From positions 1,178,001 to 1,242,000 of the forward strand of contig JAPFFF010000027.1 of assembly GCA_039105265.1 (NCBI GenBank): a DNA stretch of 64,000 nt, in the 5' to 3' direction. A program made the translations under genes and the position numbers. Within the stretch, counting starts at the first letter, position 1; every line of letters starts with the position of its first letter. Shown here in pieces: positions 18,383 through 29,229 of this stretch. The DNA comes from Tritrichomonas musculus (lineage: Eukaryota > Parabasalia > Tritrichomonadida > Tritrichomonadidae). Under the pieces are notes generated by a model. That model was not told the origin of the DNA. It ran no database searches and saw nothing but the letters and a program-made list of their open reading frames with translations.

Positions 18383-19187
18383 AACTACCTTCCAAAAACT
18401 AGACCTCACAATTTAATTGAGGGGAATTCAATATATTATTTTTAAAATTGATAAGTTTATTTTTTTTTTCTCAGGTCTAGTTTTTGGACAATTGAAAATT
18501 AAATAGTAAATAGAAAATAATTGAATAATCTTTATTAGAAATATTCAAATGTATTGAAAATTGAATTAATTTAAAATAAAGTAATGTATCATCAATATAT
18601 AACTATAACCATTGTATATTTTTCTTTCTTCTTCCTAATCTTTTCTTCTTTAAATTCTATATTCTGTAATTTATTAATAAACTACGAATCATAAGAGTGA
18701 AATTAAAACTGCGAAATATATTCGATATATAAGAGGAAAATTTATCGGAAACCTGGAAATTGTTTTAAATTTGCTGATTTATTTGGTTTAAGTTATTATT
18801 GATGCCAAAGCTTGACTTTTAGAGGTTATATAATATTAAAAGTCTTGGCGTGAGTGAAAAAGTTTCGGAATAAGGAAAACAATTAAAATATACTGCTGTG
18901 TTTGTTTCATTCTGTTGCTGAGGTCAAATTTGTACTTGATATTGTGAAAAAATAAAGCTTGTGCCAATATGAGAAAAATTTTAACGAAATCCAGAAAAAT
19001 AGTCAGAACTAGAGGTAACATTTAGATGGATTGATCATAAAATTAAATAAATCTTTGCTTATAATATATGGCAGCAAACAAAATATGGCTCTGAAAATAA
19101 TTCAATGCAATTCAATTATGAGAATTAGAATAAAAAAAAATTCAATTAATTATCAAAATTGAGAGGTCTAGTTTTTGGAAGGTAGTT
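18383..19187. mobile_element. 805-bp non-autonomous TA-flanked element
   Basis: Inverted ends AACTACCTTCCAAAAACTAG (18383-18402 and 19168-19187) continue for about 24 bases without mismatch, flanked by TA on both sides (18381-18382, 19188-19189). An extra inverted copy of the end (CAGGTCTAGTTTTTGGACAA) lies at 18472-18491, so the left end alone forms an inverted pair. The interior has no open frame of useful length. It is a deletion derivative or long MITE moved by a Tc1/mariner-type enzyme from another family. Confidence 0.75.
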
Positions 19188-19240
19188 TATGTGAATGAAG
19201 AAGAATTAAAATATGAGTCAATTAATGATTATAGAGATGA

Positions 19241-19640
19241 CTATGATACTTCGTAATCCGCTTTAGCGGATCCATTGAAGGTAATTGAAGAAGAGCCAGT
19301 TTGCGATTCGGGGACCGAAAATTGTAAAGCAAGATCCATGTTATATACGATGGCAGGTATTTGATGAGATTCATTATGAAGGAGATGAAGAGATTCATCT
19401 TGTACTTGATCTGTATAGAGCTCATAACAATGATGAAATAAAGGGAACAGCAAAGTCTCTTGGTATTATTCTTCATTTCATCCCAGCTGGATTTACTCGA
19501 AAATCTCAAACTCTTGATGCAATGATATTAGCTATAATATATGAATATATAAAGCTCATGGTATGGCAATCCATTAAGGAAGGAAAAAAGCTAAACAAAA
19601 TTGGCATATGCAATTGGAAGCTTTCGATTATTTGATTTGA
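19241..19640 (+). pseudogene. DDE-superfamily (pogo/CENP-B-like) transposase fragment
   Basis: About 115 codons are open with no ATG. The core EEIHLVLDLYRAHNNDEIKG followed by LGIILHFIPAGFTRKSQTLD matches the second catalytic block of DDE-1 endonucleases, in which 'LD.Y.AH' carries the second aspartate and 'HFIPAG.TD..QPLD' follows. The N-terminal DNA-binding part and first catalytic aspartate are missing, and the conserved TD..QP reads TRKSQT. It is a plain DNA-transposon remnant. Confidence 0.6.
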
Positions 19641-19679
19641 AGGAAAAATGAGAAGGTTATGATCCTGATGATTGTAAAA

Positions 19680-20480
19680 TTGTTTAATGTTATTGTGATA
19701 AATTTGATAATTACAATGAATGAAAGGACACACAATGCACCGAATGTGAATCAAGCTATGGAAGTATTCTAAACCAAGGTAACCATTATTGAAACTGCAA
19801 ATACTGTGGCTATGATTGGAATGAATGTCACATCAAAAACTCGAAGACAATTTGCATCCAATGTTATAGTTATTTTGATAAAAGACCAGATTTTTATCCA
19901 GAGAGTGACACTTTTGACGAATGTGTAAACTGTAAAGTAGCTGGATGATCACTATGCTCATTAAATGCAAGTTCTTTCCAATCTTGTGAATCAGGCTTCT
20001 TTCTCGATTCAGATGAGAGAAGTTTAATAAAAGATTCCTAATGTACAGACTGCGATAATAATTATGGATAAAATAGAAAAGGACAATGCTTAAGATATTC
20101 ACAAGAAAACTGCACACAATGTGATGATTTCAGATTTTGCGATATATACCATAGATATTCAGGTTATGTACCAGATGACAATTGAAAATGCAGACCTTGC
20201 ACTGAAAATAATTGCTTAAATTGACCATAATTATAAAAATCAATTTGAACATAGCAAACTTGGATATTATAAGAATGGAAACAAATGCTATCCTTGTCAT
20301 AAAAGTTGTTCAGAATGATATTTATATCCTACTTATTCAGTAGGTTGCACTTCATTGCAAAACACATCATTATTTATAATTATGCGTGTACTGAATGTGG
20401 TGTTGATAATTGCGATGAATGCTATAACGCTTACCATTGTTCAAAATGGCTTTCAATCAACTTCATCAAAAATTAATCAA
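19680..20480 (+). pseudogene. Cys-rich (furin-like repeat) surface protein relic
   Basis: One frame reads through many CxxC-type pairs (QCTECESSYG, NCKYCGYDWNEC, ICIQCYSYF, DECVNCK, NCTQCDDF, KCRPCTENNC) for about 190 codons, then the pattern resumes in another frame (ACTECGVDNCDECYNAYHC). This is the spacing of growth-factor-receptor/furin-like repeats found on protist surface proteins. At least seven in-frame stops, most of them TGA, and a frame change show that it is dead. Signal peptide and membrane anchor are not visible. The transposase scrap just upstream may have broken its 5' end. Confidence 0.6.
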
Positions 20481-20629
20481 ATAAAAAATGAACTTAATAA
20501 ACAAAACAGTAAAAAATCTCGAAATTAATTTTTTTTTAGGAAAAAAAATCAAAATAAAACGGTCGACAAAAAGTCAAAAAAAAAATATCAAATAAAATAA
20601 TAATAAATAATAAAAATATATAATTAAAG

Positions 20630-23600
20630 TTACCAGAATGGGAACCATCCTCTAAACATCTGGCAAAGGTTCTTGGTACTTGTTGCTTCATTGATTAAAT
20701 AATCAACCTGATCATTGACAGGCAAAATTTTTCCTTCAGTAATTTCGGCACCTTTTAATTTTCTCTTAATTCTATCGAGAATCTTCATTGGTGAAGAACT
20801 CTCGTCCAAAATAGCTTCACCACCTTCACCATTATCGAATTCCAAGTCATTCTCACCGCCATCAGCTTTAGATCTTTCACCTGTCGTATTAGAAGCAGGA
20901 CCAGAAACATTACTCGGCTGCTCTAACCATTGTAGCAAAGGATCATAAATGAAAACTTCAAGTAAACCGATAATTTGGTGTCTATTCTCTCTGAACATTG
21001 CCATGATATTTTGACAGCAAGTCAAGAAAGTTCCTTTTGGACTAGATAATTCGAGCGCGTTTTGAAGAATTCGTGACAATCTGAATGGAACTTTTTCGGG
21101 GAATTTATCACGATGTTGAGCTACTTCAAAACAATCACCAAAATCAATATGGACCAATTTTGCACTTCTTTTCTTGATCATTATGTTACTTAAGTGTCTA
21201 TCTCCTAAACCGAGGATGTAACCGGCCATTGAAGTCATAGAAAGAGAGACCGAATAAGCAACTCGTCTGTTGATCCAATGATTAGAATCTTCTGCCATCG
21301 CGAAAAGTAAATATTTCAAATCATTACCATCACACGATGGCATGTCTTCTTTTTCACTTGGAAGAAGTTTGACTGATGGAGGAAGAGGAGCATTTCTTCC
21401 ATTAATGAAAGCCTTTTCTTTCTCTTTGGATAATGGAAGATTATCGAAATTAGGAAGAAGCTTTTGAGCAGTTAAATATTCAAGTTCTAAAGGTATTGCC
21501 ATCTTACGTCTATAATCACGAATGATTTCATAAAGTGTATTACAATAAGGAACCCAACCAATTAAACCAACTTGACCAGTTAAAGGAATAACTTTATAAG
21601 TAGTAATGTTTAATTTGTCTTTCATTGGCATTTGTGATTGATCTGTGAATGAATTAATGAGAGTGAAGAATTGCATCACACGTTCATCAAGACGTGTATC
21701 TTCATGAGCCTTCAATAAGAAGGTGTAAGTAACACCATCAGAACCTTTCATTGCCATTCTTCTTGGTCTTTGCTTACTCTTCATGACAGACATGATTGGT
21801 GAGACTTCAGTCAAATGAATCAATGGTTCATTATAAACAAAAGTACCTGGAACAACAATATCTGCTGATTTCATGTTGGCCAAAATTGGTGATGCATCTT
21901 CAAGAGGAATCTTTTCTATTTCATTTATATATGTCTTCATTTGATGGAATACAACTATATAATTCGACCAGGCTTGATAAAGAAACTCTTTAGATTTAGT
22001 TTTTTCATATGATCGAAGATATGATTCTGCTTCTTCAAGTTTGGCTCCGAAACTTCGCATAAACATTACTTCGTAGAATGATTGAGGACTCTTATTTATC
22101 CTTTCGTGAAGAGGAAGAAGAATATCAATCATTTCATCAGGATTGTTACGTGTAACAAATGCGTGCGAAGCTTCTTCTAGATCAGAATTCCACATTTCCC
22201 AGTAAGTAACTGCTGATCTAATGAGTTCGTTGGCTAAGGTCTTCATTTGGTCAACAATCTTTGGAAAGACATTACTTAATCGATTGAAAATATTAGATGC
22301 AACCAATTGACGATTCTTTCCTTCTTTGTTTGCTTCATTATCGTTTTTCAAAGGCACCATCAAACTGTAAAGAACAACATGGGGTTGCTCAACACCAAGA
22401 TGATATATTAGTTCAGCTATCAAATCACGCAATTCTTTATCCTTAGAATTGGCTCTGGCAATAATTTGAGGAAGAACGAAAATCCAAACATGAAGAGGAA
22501 TCTTAAGGTACATTTCAGTAAATTTCTTATAGATATCTGTGCATCCTCTTCTAAAGAGGGTTGATAAAATACGAAGAGTAAATATAAGTTCGTATTGAGA
22601 ACAAAGAGAGACACCATTTAATGATGCTTCAAATGAATCAACTAAGTATCCAACTTTTTGATTAGATTCATACAAATTATAATTGATTTCTGACCATAAT
22701 TTGTATTCTTCTGCTGTTTTTAGTGTTGCTTTTGAAACTTTCTCTCGAGCTTTCTTATACTCACCTTCTTCTTGGAACCATTTTCCAAGAATGAAATAAT
22801 AATTTGGATTACTCTCATCAACATTTTGTTTAAGATACTTAATAGCTTTGCTCTTAAAGTCATTACCTTGCGACCATAAAAGTTTGGCTTTCAAAATATG
22901 AAGATCAGGATCATCTTTCATTCCCTTCTCCGACAAATAGTCTAATGTTTGTTGGGATAGTTCAACACATTTTGAATTAGTTGCTACTTCTATGAAACGA
23001 AGCCATTGTGGTTTCATTTCAGTGACATCAGTAACAAGTGATCGAATTCTGAGAGTTTCGAGCAAAATGCCTGGATTATTTGGAAGTTGATCAAATCTAG
23101 TGCTCCAAACTTTATTCATCTTCTTTAAGTCAATGACGTTAGAAGATTGTTGCTTATCAAAGCTCAAACTTTCATCTTTTTGGCTTTGAAGGCTTAACAA
23201 TTGGATTGTTTCTTCCATTTCGTTACATAAAGAAGTAATTGCAAAATCGCTATAGACACGTTCATAATCTTCAGAGATTGTTGGGAAGATTGAAGGAATT
23301 AATAATTCTTTGACTTCCGAAGTCAGTTTTAATGCTTGTTCATAATCACCAGTCATCGTTAAGTATAAAGCACGATAGTAAATAGCTTGTATTTTTTCAT
23401 TAAATAATGGATTACGTGTTATTGCTGATGATTTAGGCTGAACTGCTTGTGTAATGTTTTGATTGGTTAATTCATCAATAATGGCGTCAAGTTTGGAGGC
23501 AGTCTCCTTAAATTCTTCATCACGATATAATCTCCAATTTGCCATTGCTTCATAGACTTTGTTTTTTCCACTAATTGCTGCTTTTCTTAACTCATCAAAA

Positions 23601-26600
23601 TGACATAATGATGAAAGACATTTCAATTTTCCAATAACAAGAAGTTCATTTTTGGAATTATCTTTGATTTCATCGTTGTAAGCCTTTAAGGCATCTTCCC
23701 ATAGCCCTAAACGTTCACTTAAAAGACCTCTTGACATCGTAATACCTTTTCCTTCGCTGATGTGGAAGGCACCATATGCAGCAAGAGGAAGACCAAGGAG
23801 TTGATTGTAAAGAATGATTTTTTCGGTCTGCTTGAAATCGCCATCAACAAATAATTGTTCACTTAAACGAAGGGCTTGACTAATTCGACCGGTCTCTTCA
23901 GCTTTGCTAATGATCATATTTTTAGAAATTTCTTCTGGTAATTGAATATTAAGTAATTCGAAAAGTTCGGCAACTTTGAGGAAGCTTTTTAAAATTTGAC
24001 GAGGAACCGAGTCTGCTCCAAATAATTGGACAAAGATATCTTTCAGATCTTCAGGTGGTCCGTAGTCCCTGCTGACCACTGGCTTGGCTGGGAAGTAATA
24101 AAGAGCATACGCAAGTGGATATAATGTATCACTCATTGGTGAATATTTTATAAGAAGTTGTTCAGATGCAGAAATAGCTCTAACATCAGAATTCCTAACT
24201 AAATATTGGAAGAGATCATTAAACCAAGCATCCCATGCTTCTGGCTCTTTTCCAATTGGGAGTGTTTTGAATTGGGGCAATTTGATTTCTGTTTTTTGAA
24301 TAATTTGACTTGATTTTTGAGGGTTAATGCTTCCATCTTGCGGTTGCTCTTCTGGTATCAGATATTCAGCAAATTTTGCCCTGTCAAACTTGGCTCCTGC
24401 ACTAAGAGCCATAATGAATATTTTGAATAATTTATCATCATCTTCAGGTTTGAAAACAAGAGTGATATGAGGAACAAAAAGAAGAATTTGTGGACCAATA
24501 TATACTGCGACGGCTAAAATGACCTGAAGTGCAGCAACACCACTTTGTTCGTTGGCTTCACGAAGATGAATCATTGTCATGATAATTTGAGAGGCCATCT
24601 TGAATGATTGAGCGTGGATAACAATACGTTTAAGACTGAACAAAATATTTTTAAGATCTTCTTTTACATGAAGAAGGATCCAAGATAATATTGGTGGGAA
24701 GATAATGTGATCTATATTATGTAGATCAAATCCAAATTCAGCGACTTCAGTCAAAATAGCATTTGCTGTTTTTTCATCAGCTTGTTCAAAATTGGACATA
24801 TAAGTGGAAACAATTTTTGGAAGATAACGAACAAATTCATCATGGCAATAACGCATCATCCAAAATACTAAACGCATTAATTTTTCTTGGTCAAATTTGT
24901 TCCAATCGTTAATAATAACATTAACAACAAAAGGAATAAGCGGTGCAAATCTTTCCTTAAGAATAGAAGTAAGATTGATTATACTGTTAAATATTGATAT
25001 CTTGGATGTACTAGTAGATTGAAGCAATTTAGTAATTCGAACAATGAATCCATCAATCAAATCGTTTATACTTGATTTATAGCTAATGATAATCTTGGTA
25101 AGAATTGGTAAAGAAATCGAATGAAGGGATGGAAGAGACTCTTCTTCTAGAATATCTAAAATATTTGATAAAGCAATACCAACAGAAGTAAAGGTTAAAG
25201 CTTCATTTGCCTGAACTGGAGTAAAGTTAAGAAGATATTTACTAGGAGCATTGTTTTTACTTACAACTTCATACGCATCTTCATCTGATTTGTATAAATT
25301 TCTAATGAAGAGAGAATTAATTCCACCAATAGAGCAAAGCAAATCAATAAGTTTCCTTTGGCACTTTTTGACTCTAGAAGCAAAAAGTAATTTGGTAATC
25401 AAGTCTTTATGCTTATTGTAAATTAAATATCTTAAATCGGTATTATCAAGAGCAGCTTGCATCAAATCAATGGTAGCAACAATACGATTTTCTTTTGAGT
25501 GTACTTGCAAAAAACTGCTGACATGATTGCACAATTTTTCCAAATCGACGCAATTTGGAGATAATGGAATCATTTGAGCGAGAAGACGAATTTTAAGTGT
25601 TGAAATTGGCGGTGGAGAATTCATTATGTGAATAATTAAATATCTCGAAAATGGGGTAAGCATATATCGAACATTATGAGCAAAGGGAGCGTTTGGATTT
25701 TGATGCGCAATGTCCGAGACGATGAAAAAGCTTTCAATATCTTCCTTAGTAGATTTTAAATCTACTTGACTGATTTTTTCAGATAGATAATCATGAAGAA
25801 GGCTTGTGGCATTTGGAAGATAAGAAAATTCAGTTAAGTAGCGAAGTGCTTCTTTTCTGACCATAGAATATGAATCATGAAGTAGTGATTCAAGCAATGG
25901 AACTACCGTTTCATCAGATCCTTGCTTGCATAAATTTTTCAGTAGGTAATAACGATGAGATGGTAATGCTTCTGTAGCGATAACAGCTAGCACACGCTGA
26001 ATAACATCAATTGAAGGATTCCTTTCTTGATATTTAAGTACAATATCGGAAGATAATTGTTTGACTTGAGTATTATGCGACATCATATAAAATGAATATT
26101 TCATAACTAGTGGAAGAGTTAAATATTTTTCTTCGACCTTTAGCCTTTTGAGACACTGAAAAGAAACCAATCCTTGACCACCATCTTCAAAAGAAAGAAG
26201 AGTTGTGCTGATATTTGAAAAAACACGTCTTAAGTAATAATCTTGCTTCGATGGGAGATTGTGGAATAATTTAACAATTCCATCAACTAATCGAATTGAT
26301 AATTGAAACTTCAGAATTGGTTCAATATCTTTTGCAAAAGAATCTTTACCTTTATCTGATGGTTCTGGGAGGCAAGCTAATATAGCACAGTAGCAATATG
26401 CAGCATTAACAGAGTCAATTGACTCTTCAACCGCTTTTTTGCATTTTTTCAATTGGCTGAGTTCATTTGCTGTAAATGATTGCTTGATAAATGATTCTAA
26501 AGGATCATCCATTTGCGGCAAATAACCAAGTCGTGCAAAAAGATAATCTGCAAGTGCTGTTAATCCCTCTTCTCGATTTTGCACTTTCTTCTTAACTTGT

Positions 26601-27529
26601 CCTTCTAATTGCTTTAAAATATTAACTTTATCATCATCCTTTACTGTGCTGCTACTTGATATGAAACAGAGAATAATCCTTTTGGTTGCATATTGCCTTT
26701 GCTTTGGATCTTTGCTTGCTAACCAACTCACGTCAGGCATTGTTAATTCAAATAATGATTGATATTGTTTAACCTTAATAAAGTTTTCAATCACAACTAA
26801 ACCACTATATGAAAGATTTAAGTCTTCTTTTTTCTCTACTAACTTTGAAAGTACTCTACAAGATGAAACCAATTTTCTTTCTTCAATATCATAATAAGTA
26901 AGAATGCTTCGAATTGCTTCAAGCGATTCTTCGTGTAGCTTAAATTTTGTAAAATCAAAAACAATATTTTGAAATAGGAAAGTATTCTCCATGGCTTTCG
27001 GAAAATGATGGCAGAAAATTGATAAAAGCTTAAGAGAACTAAAATGGTGCGGAGGGCAATTATCGCTTTTTTCATTAATTTGTTTCTTCATTGCTTCTTT
27101 AAATGTATTTAAGTATTGATCAAATGCTTCTCTAAGCGTTTTGCTGAGGTATGTTATTATTTTGTCAAAATAAATCCAAAAATCTTTCTTGACTGGTGGA
27201 TCAATTGGAAGCGCAAAATTTTCATTTGGTACAACTAAAGATTCTAGTTTTTTGGCGATTTCTAATGCTTTTTGAACCTTGTCACCTAAATCTACTTCAG
27301 TTGTTATATATAACAAAATGCATATGCCTAAAAAATGCTGTGGGTTATTTTGTGGAAATAAGTTTGAAAAAAATTCAGCAATATTACTTCGTTCACTGAA
27401 TGTCGAATATTCTTTGCTCAAGTATACTTTAATTTTTTGTACTAAAATATGAAAATCTAGTGAATCACGGTCTTTCTTCTTTTCTAGTTGGGAGGCATAC
27501 TTTAAAATTTTTTCTGGTTTTAAGGTCAT
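20630..27529 (-). CDS. TOR: Target of rapamycin (TOR) PI3K-like kinase
   Basis: A 2,299-residue serine/threonine kinase with full PIKK architecture: HEAT-like solenoid (about 1-1150), FAT domain (about 1180-1700), FRB domain (about 1775-1875; ELIRSAVTYWEMW...LEEASHAF), kinase (about 1930-2180) with GLGDRHLSN catalytic loop near 2105 and HIDFGDCF as the DFG block near 2130, and a FATC tail ending GWFPFW. TOR relays nutrient status to growth and translation and works in TORC1/TORC2. The FRB is recognisably TOR rather than ATM, ATR or DNA-PK. Two rapamycin-contact positions keep their residues (the serine in EEAS, the tryptophan in QAW) while others differ. The kinase is followed by a 60-residue acidic/serine insert before FATC. 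Slightly shorter than human mTOR (2,549). A TCATT initiator lies 35 bases before the ATG. Confidence 0.95.
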   Translation of the reverse strand: MTLKPEKILKYASQLEKKKDRDSLDFHILVQKIKVYLSKEYSTFSERSNIAEFFSNLFPQNNPQHFLGICILLYITTEVDLGDKVQKALEIAKKLESLVVPNENFALPIDPPVKKDFWIYFDKIITYLSKTLREAFDQYLNTFKEAMKKQINEKSDNCPPHHFSSLKLLSIFCHHFPKAMENTFLFQNIVFDFTKFKLHEESLEAIRSILTYYDIEERKLVSSCRVLSKLVEKKEDLNLSYSGLVVIENFIKVKQYQSLFELTMPDVSWLASKDPKQRQYATKRIILCFISSSSTVKDDDKVNILKQLEGQVKKKVQNREEGLTALADYLFARLGYLPQMDDPLESFIKQSFTANELSQLKKCKKAVEESIDSVNAAYCYCAILACLPEPSDKGKDSFAKDIEPILKFQLSIRLVDGIVKLFHNLPSKQDYYLRRVFSNISTTLLSFEDGGQGLVSFQCLKRLKVEEKYLTLPLVMKYSFYMMSHNTQVKQLSSDIVLKYQERNPSIDVIQRVLAVIATEALPSHRYYLLKNLCKQGSDETVVPLLESLLHDSYSMVRKEALRYLTEFSYLPNATSLLHDYLSEKISQVDLKSTKEDIESFFIVSDIAHQNPNAPFAHNVRYMLTPFSRYLIIHIMNSPPPISTLKIRLLAQMIPLSPNCVDLEKLCNHVSSFLQVHSKENRIVATIDLMQAALDNTDLRYLIYNKHKDLITKLLFASRVKKCQRKLIDLLCSIGGINSLFIRNLYKSDEDAYEVVSKNNAPSKYLLNFTPVQANEALTFTSVGIALSNILDILEEESLPSLHSISLPILTKIIISYKSSINDLIDGFIVRITKLLQSTSTSKISIFNSIINLTSILKERFAPLIPFVVNVIINDWNKFDQEKLMRLVFWMMRYCHDEFVRYLPKIVSTYMSNFEQADEKTANAILTEVAEFGFDLHNIDHIIFPPILSWILLHVKEDLKNILFSLKRIVIHAQSFKMASQIIMTMIHLREANEQSGVAALQVILAVAVYIGPQILLFVPHITLVFKPEDDDKLFKIFIMALSAGAKFDRAKFAEYLIPEEQPQDGSINPQKSSQIIQKTEIKLPQFKTLPIGKEPEAWDAWFNDLFQYLVRNSDVRAISASEQLLIKYSPMSDTLYPLAYALYYFPAKPVVSRDYGPPEDLKDIFVQLFGADSVPRQILKSFLKVAELFELLNIQLPEEISKNMIISKAEETGRISQALRLSEQLFVDGDFKQTEKIILYNQLLGLPLAAYGAFHISEGKGITMSRGLLSERLGLWEDALKAYNDEIKDNSKNELLVIGKLKCLSSLCHFDELRKAAISGKNKVYEAMANWRLYRDEEFKETASKLDAIIDELTNQNITQAVQPKSSAITRNPLFNEKIQAIYYRALYLTMTGDYEQALKLTSEVKELLIPSIFPTISEDYERVYSDFAITSLCNEMEETIQLLSLQSQKDESLSFDKQQSSNVIDLKKMNKVWSTRFDQLPNNPGILLETLRIRSLVTDVTEMKPQWLRFIEVATNSKCVELSQQTLDYLSEKGMKDDPDLHILKAKLLWSQGNDFKSKAIKYLKQNVDESNPNYYFILGKWFQEEGEYKKAREKVSKATLKTAEEYKLWSEINYNLYESNQKVGYLVDSFEASLNGVSLCSQYELIFTLRILSTLFRRGCTDIYKKFTEMYLKIPLHVWIFVLPQIIARANSKDKELRDLIAELIYHLGVEQPHVVLYSLMVPLKNDNEANKEGKNRQLVASNIFNRLSNVFPKIVDQMKTLANELIRSAVTYWEMWNSDLEEASHAFVTRNNPDEMIDILLPLHERINKSPQSFYEVMFMRSFGAKLEEAESYLRSYEKTKSKEFLYQAWSNYIVVFHQMKTYINEIEKIPLEDASPILANMKSADIVVPGTFVYNEPLIHLTEVSPIMSVMKSKQRPRRMAMKGSDGVTYTFLLKAHEDTRLDERVMQFFTLINSFTDQSQMPMKDKLNITTYKVIPLTGQVGLIGWVPYCNTLYEIIRDYRRKMAIPLELEYLTAQKLLPNFDNLPLSKEKEKAFINGRNAPLPPSVKLLPSEKEDMPSCDGNDLKYLLFAMAEDSNHWINRRVAYSVSLSMTSMAGYILGLGDRHLSNIMIKKRSAKLVHIDFGDCFEVAQHRDKFPEKVPFRLSRILQNALELSSPKGTFLTCCQNIMAMFRENRHQIIGLLEVFIYDPLLQWLEQPSNVSGPASNTTGERSKADGGENDLEFDNGEGGEAILDESSSPMKILDRIKRKLKGAEITEGKILPVNDQVDYLINEATSTKNLCQMFRGWFPFW

Positions 27530-28396
27530 TGCAAAGATGATTCAACAAGAATTAAAAAAATTGAATGAAAAATCATCGTAATAAGATAAGAATTGGTTCG
27601 TTATTTAAAAAAGACAACTTTTTCTATAGAATACAAAAAACAAATTTTTTAGCGATATCATATATTTCATGTTAATATTGACAAATAATTATTTATTTCA
27701 GAAATCATATGATATAAAAAAATCATCTTACATTCAATTTTTTCAAATGAAAAACTCATCTCATTTGAAAATGGCTATTTATTCTATCAAAAATTGAAAT
27801 TTCTATGTTAAGAAAGGGGTTCAAGTTCCTACAAAATATAAAAAAATTATGGATGATAATAATAAAAAATATATATGATTAGTTTTTATTAAGAATGAAA
27901 ATTCTGATATGAAGATATTGATAATGCTATTTTATTATAACTATAAGATTAAAGATTTACATTGATGGCATTAGATTTAGATCTTAATATTATACTTCAT
28001 ATTCAGAGAAAATGCTTTTTTGGAAAATAAATTTATTAATATTTTATTTCTCTGTCAACATACCACCGTAATTAAAACTTATTACTTACAGGATGTAGGA
28101 TTAAAAATGTGGTAAAAAACTTATGTAAAAATCTCAAAAAAAATATTAGCTATTTATGAAAAAGCTTTTTGCAGTTAAGAATACGAATATAGATTTGTCG
28201 ATAACAAATCATCATTCATTTTAATTGCTTATTACATATATAAAATAAATATCATTTTTTCGGAAAATCATGATCTGCATTGTATTTAATAAAAGATTAT
28301 GATTATTAAATTAAAACAAAAGAAATTATAATAAATGGTAAATTATCAATTGTTTAATTTGCTAAAATAAAATTATTTTAGAAAATATGACGTTAT
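27530..28396. other. AT-rich intergenic between TOR and eS8
   Basis: Holds the TOR initiator (minus-strand TCATT at 27564-27568) and otherwise no recognisable feature on either strand. Confidence 0.5.
27564..27568 (-). promoter_or_regulatory. Inr initiator of TOR gene
   Basis: Minus-strand TCATT matching TCA-Y-(T/A), 35 bases before the ATG at 27529. Confidence 0.4.
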
Positions 28397-28999
28397 TTAC
28401 TTGCCCCCTTTGCCTTTGCCAACGCGAGCTTTATAAAATTCGAGTTCCTCACCTTCAAGAATATAGCCATCAGCTCTTCCACATTGTCCTGGGCGTGATG
28501 TAATGCAAGCAAGAACACGTCCTTGATCAAATTGCTGAACTAGATTATGTGCGACTGGAGCTTCGTTTGCGAGCTTTTCCCAACGTTCACGAATCTTATC
28601 ATTGACATTTTCTGGGCGTTTGTATTGTGAACGGCCAAGTGGCTTTCCGTATTGACGTTCATACCAGTTCTTGAGGGGTGTTGCATCGACTTGAACAATT
28701 GATCCGCGAGTCAATGTATTTGTACGAACGAATTCGTTGTCAGATGGGTGATATACCACAGTAATAATACGTGCTTTACGTGTGGCATTTTCTGATGACC
28801 AGGCAAAAGTACCGGTGTTAAGGGAAAGGGCACGATGTTTAATGTTTCCACCACGAGTACGGCATTCATGAATACGAGTATCACCAATACGAGTGTTAGC
28901 AGCTGGACGACCTGCAGCAAAATTTCTCTTCTTACGCCATGCAACGCTACGGCCACCAGATTTGGTGGTTTTGAGATCTCCCATACGTGTAATTCCCAT
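28397..28999 (-). CDS. RPS8: Small-subunit ribosomal protein eS8
   Basis: The 200-residue basic protein is collinear with eukaryotic eS8: MGITR start, WRKKRNF.AGRPAANT+IG..RIH..R.RGGN.K+RAL, then SE..TRKARI..VVYHPS.NE.VRT.TL and the TPLKNWYERQYGKPLGR block. It binds 18S rRNA in the body of the 40S subunit. The C-terminal half is shorter and more divergent (ITSRPGQCGRADGYILEGEELEFY), as in other protists. The G+C content and codon choice are above the local background, as expected for a highly expressed gene. A TAAA overlaps the stop. No TCA-Y-W initiator is seen near the ATG; a GGCCGGCC palindrome lies about 12-19 bases upstream of it. Confidence 0.97.
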   Translation of the reverse strand: MGITRMGDLKTTKSGGRSVAWRKKRNFAAGRPAANTRIGDTRIHECRTRGGNIKHRALSLNTGTFAWSSENATRKARIITVVYHPSDNEFVRTNTLTRGSIVQVDATPLKNWYERQYGKPLGRSQYKRPENVNDKIRERWEKLANEAPVAHNLVQQFDQGRVLACITSRPGQCGRADGYILEGEELEFYKARVGKGKGGK

Positions 29000-29229
29000 C
29001 CTGTTAAAAAAAGGCCGGCCAAATCATTTATTCAAATTAAAACCGTTATTTTAAAAATTTTAGTGAAAAAATATAAATATTGCATTAATAATAATACATA
29101 GATTAAAAATAGCGATAAATAATGTAATGAACAAAAGAATAAAAACATATATTTTTAAATAATTATTTGTGTTATCAAATTAAATTGAATATCTCGTTTA
29201 GAAATTTTGATTTTTGATGATGCAAAAAT

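Noticed and set aside
19222-19509. Minus-strand frames opposite the DDE fragment
   Set aside because: Antisense of a recognisable transposase block.
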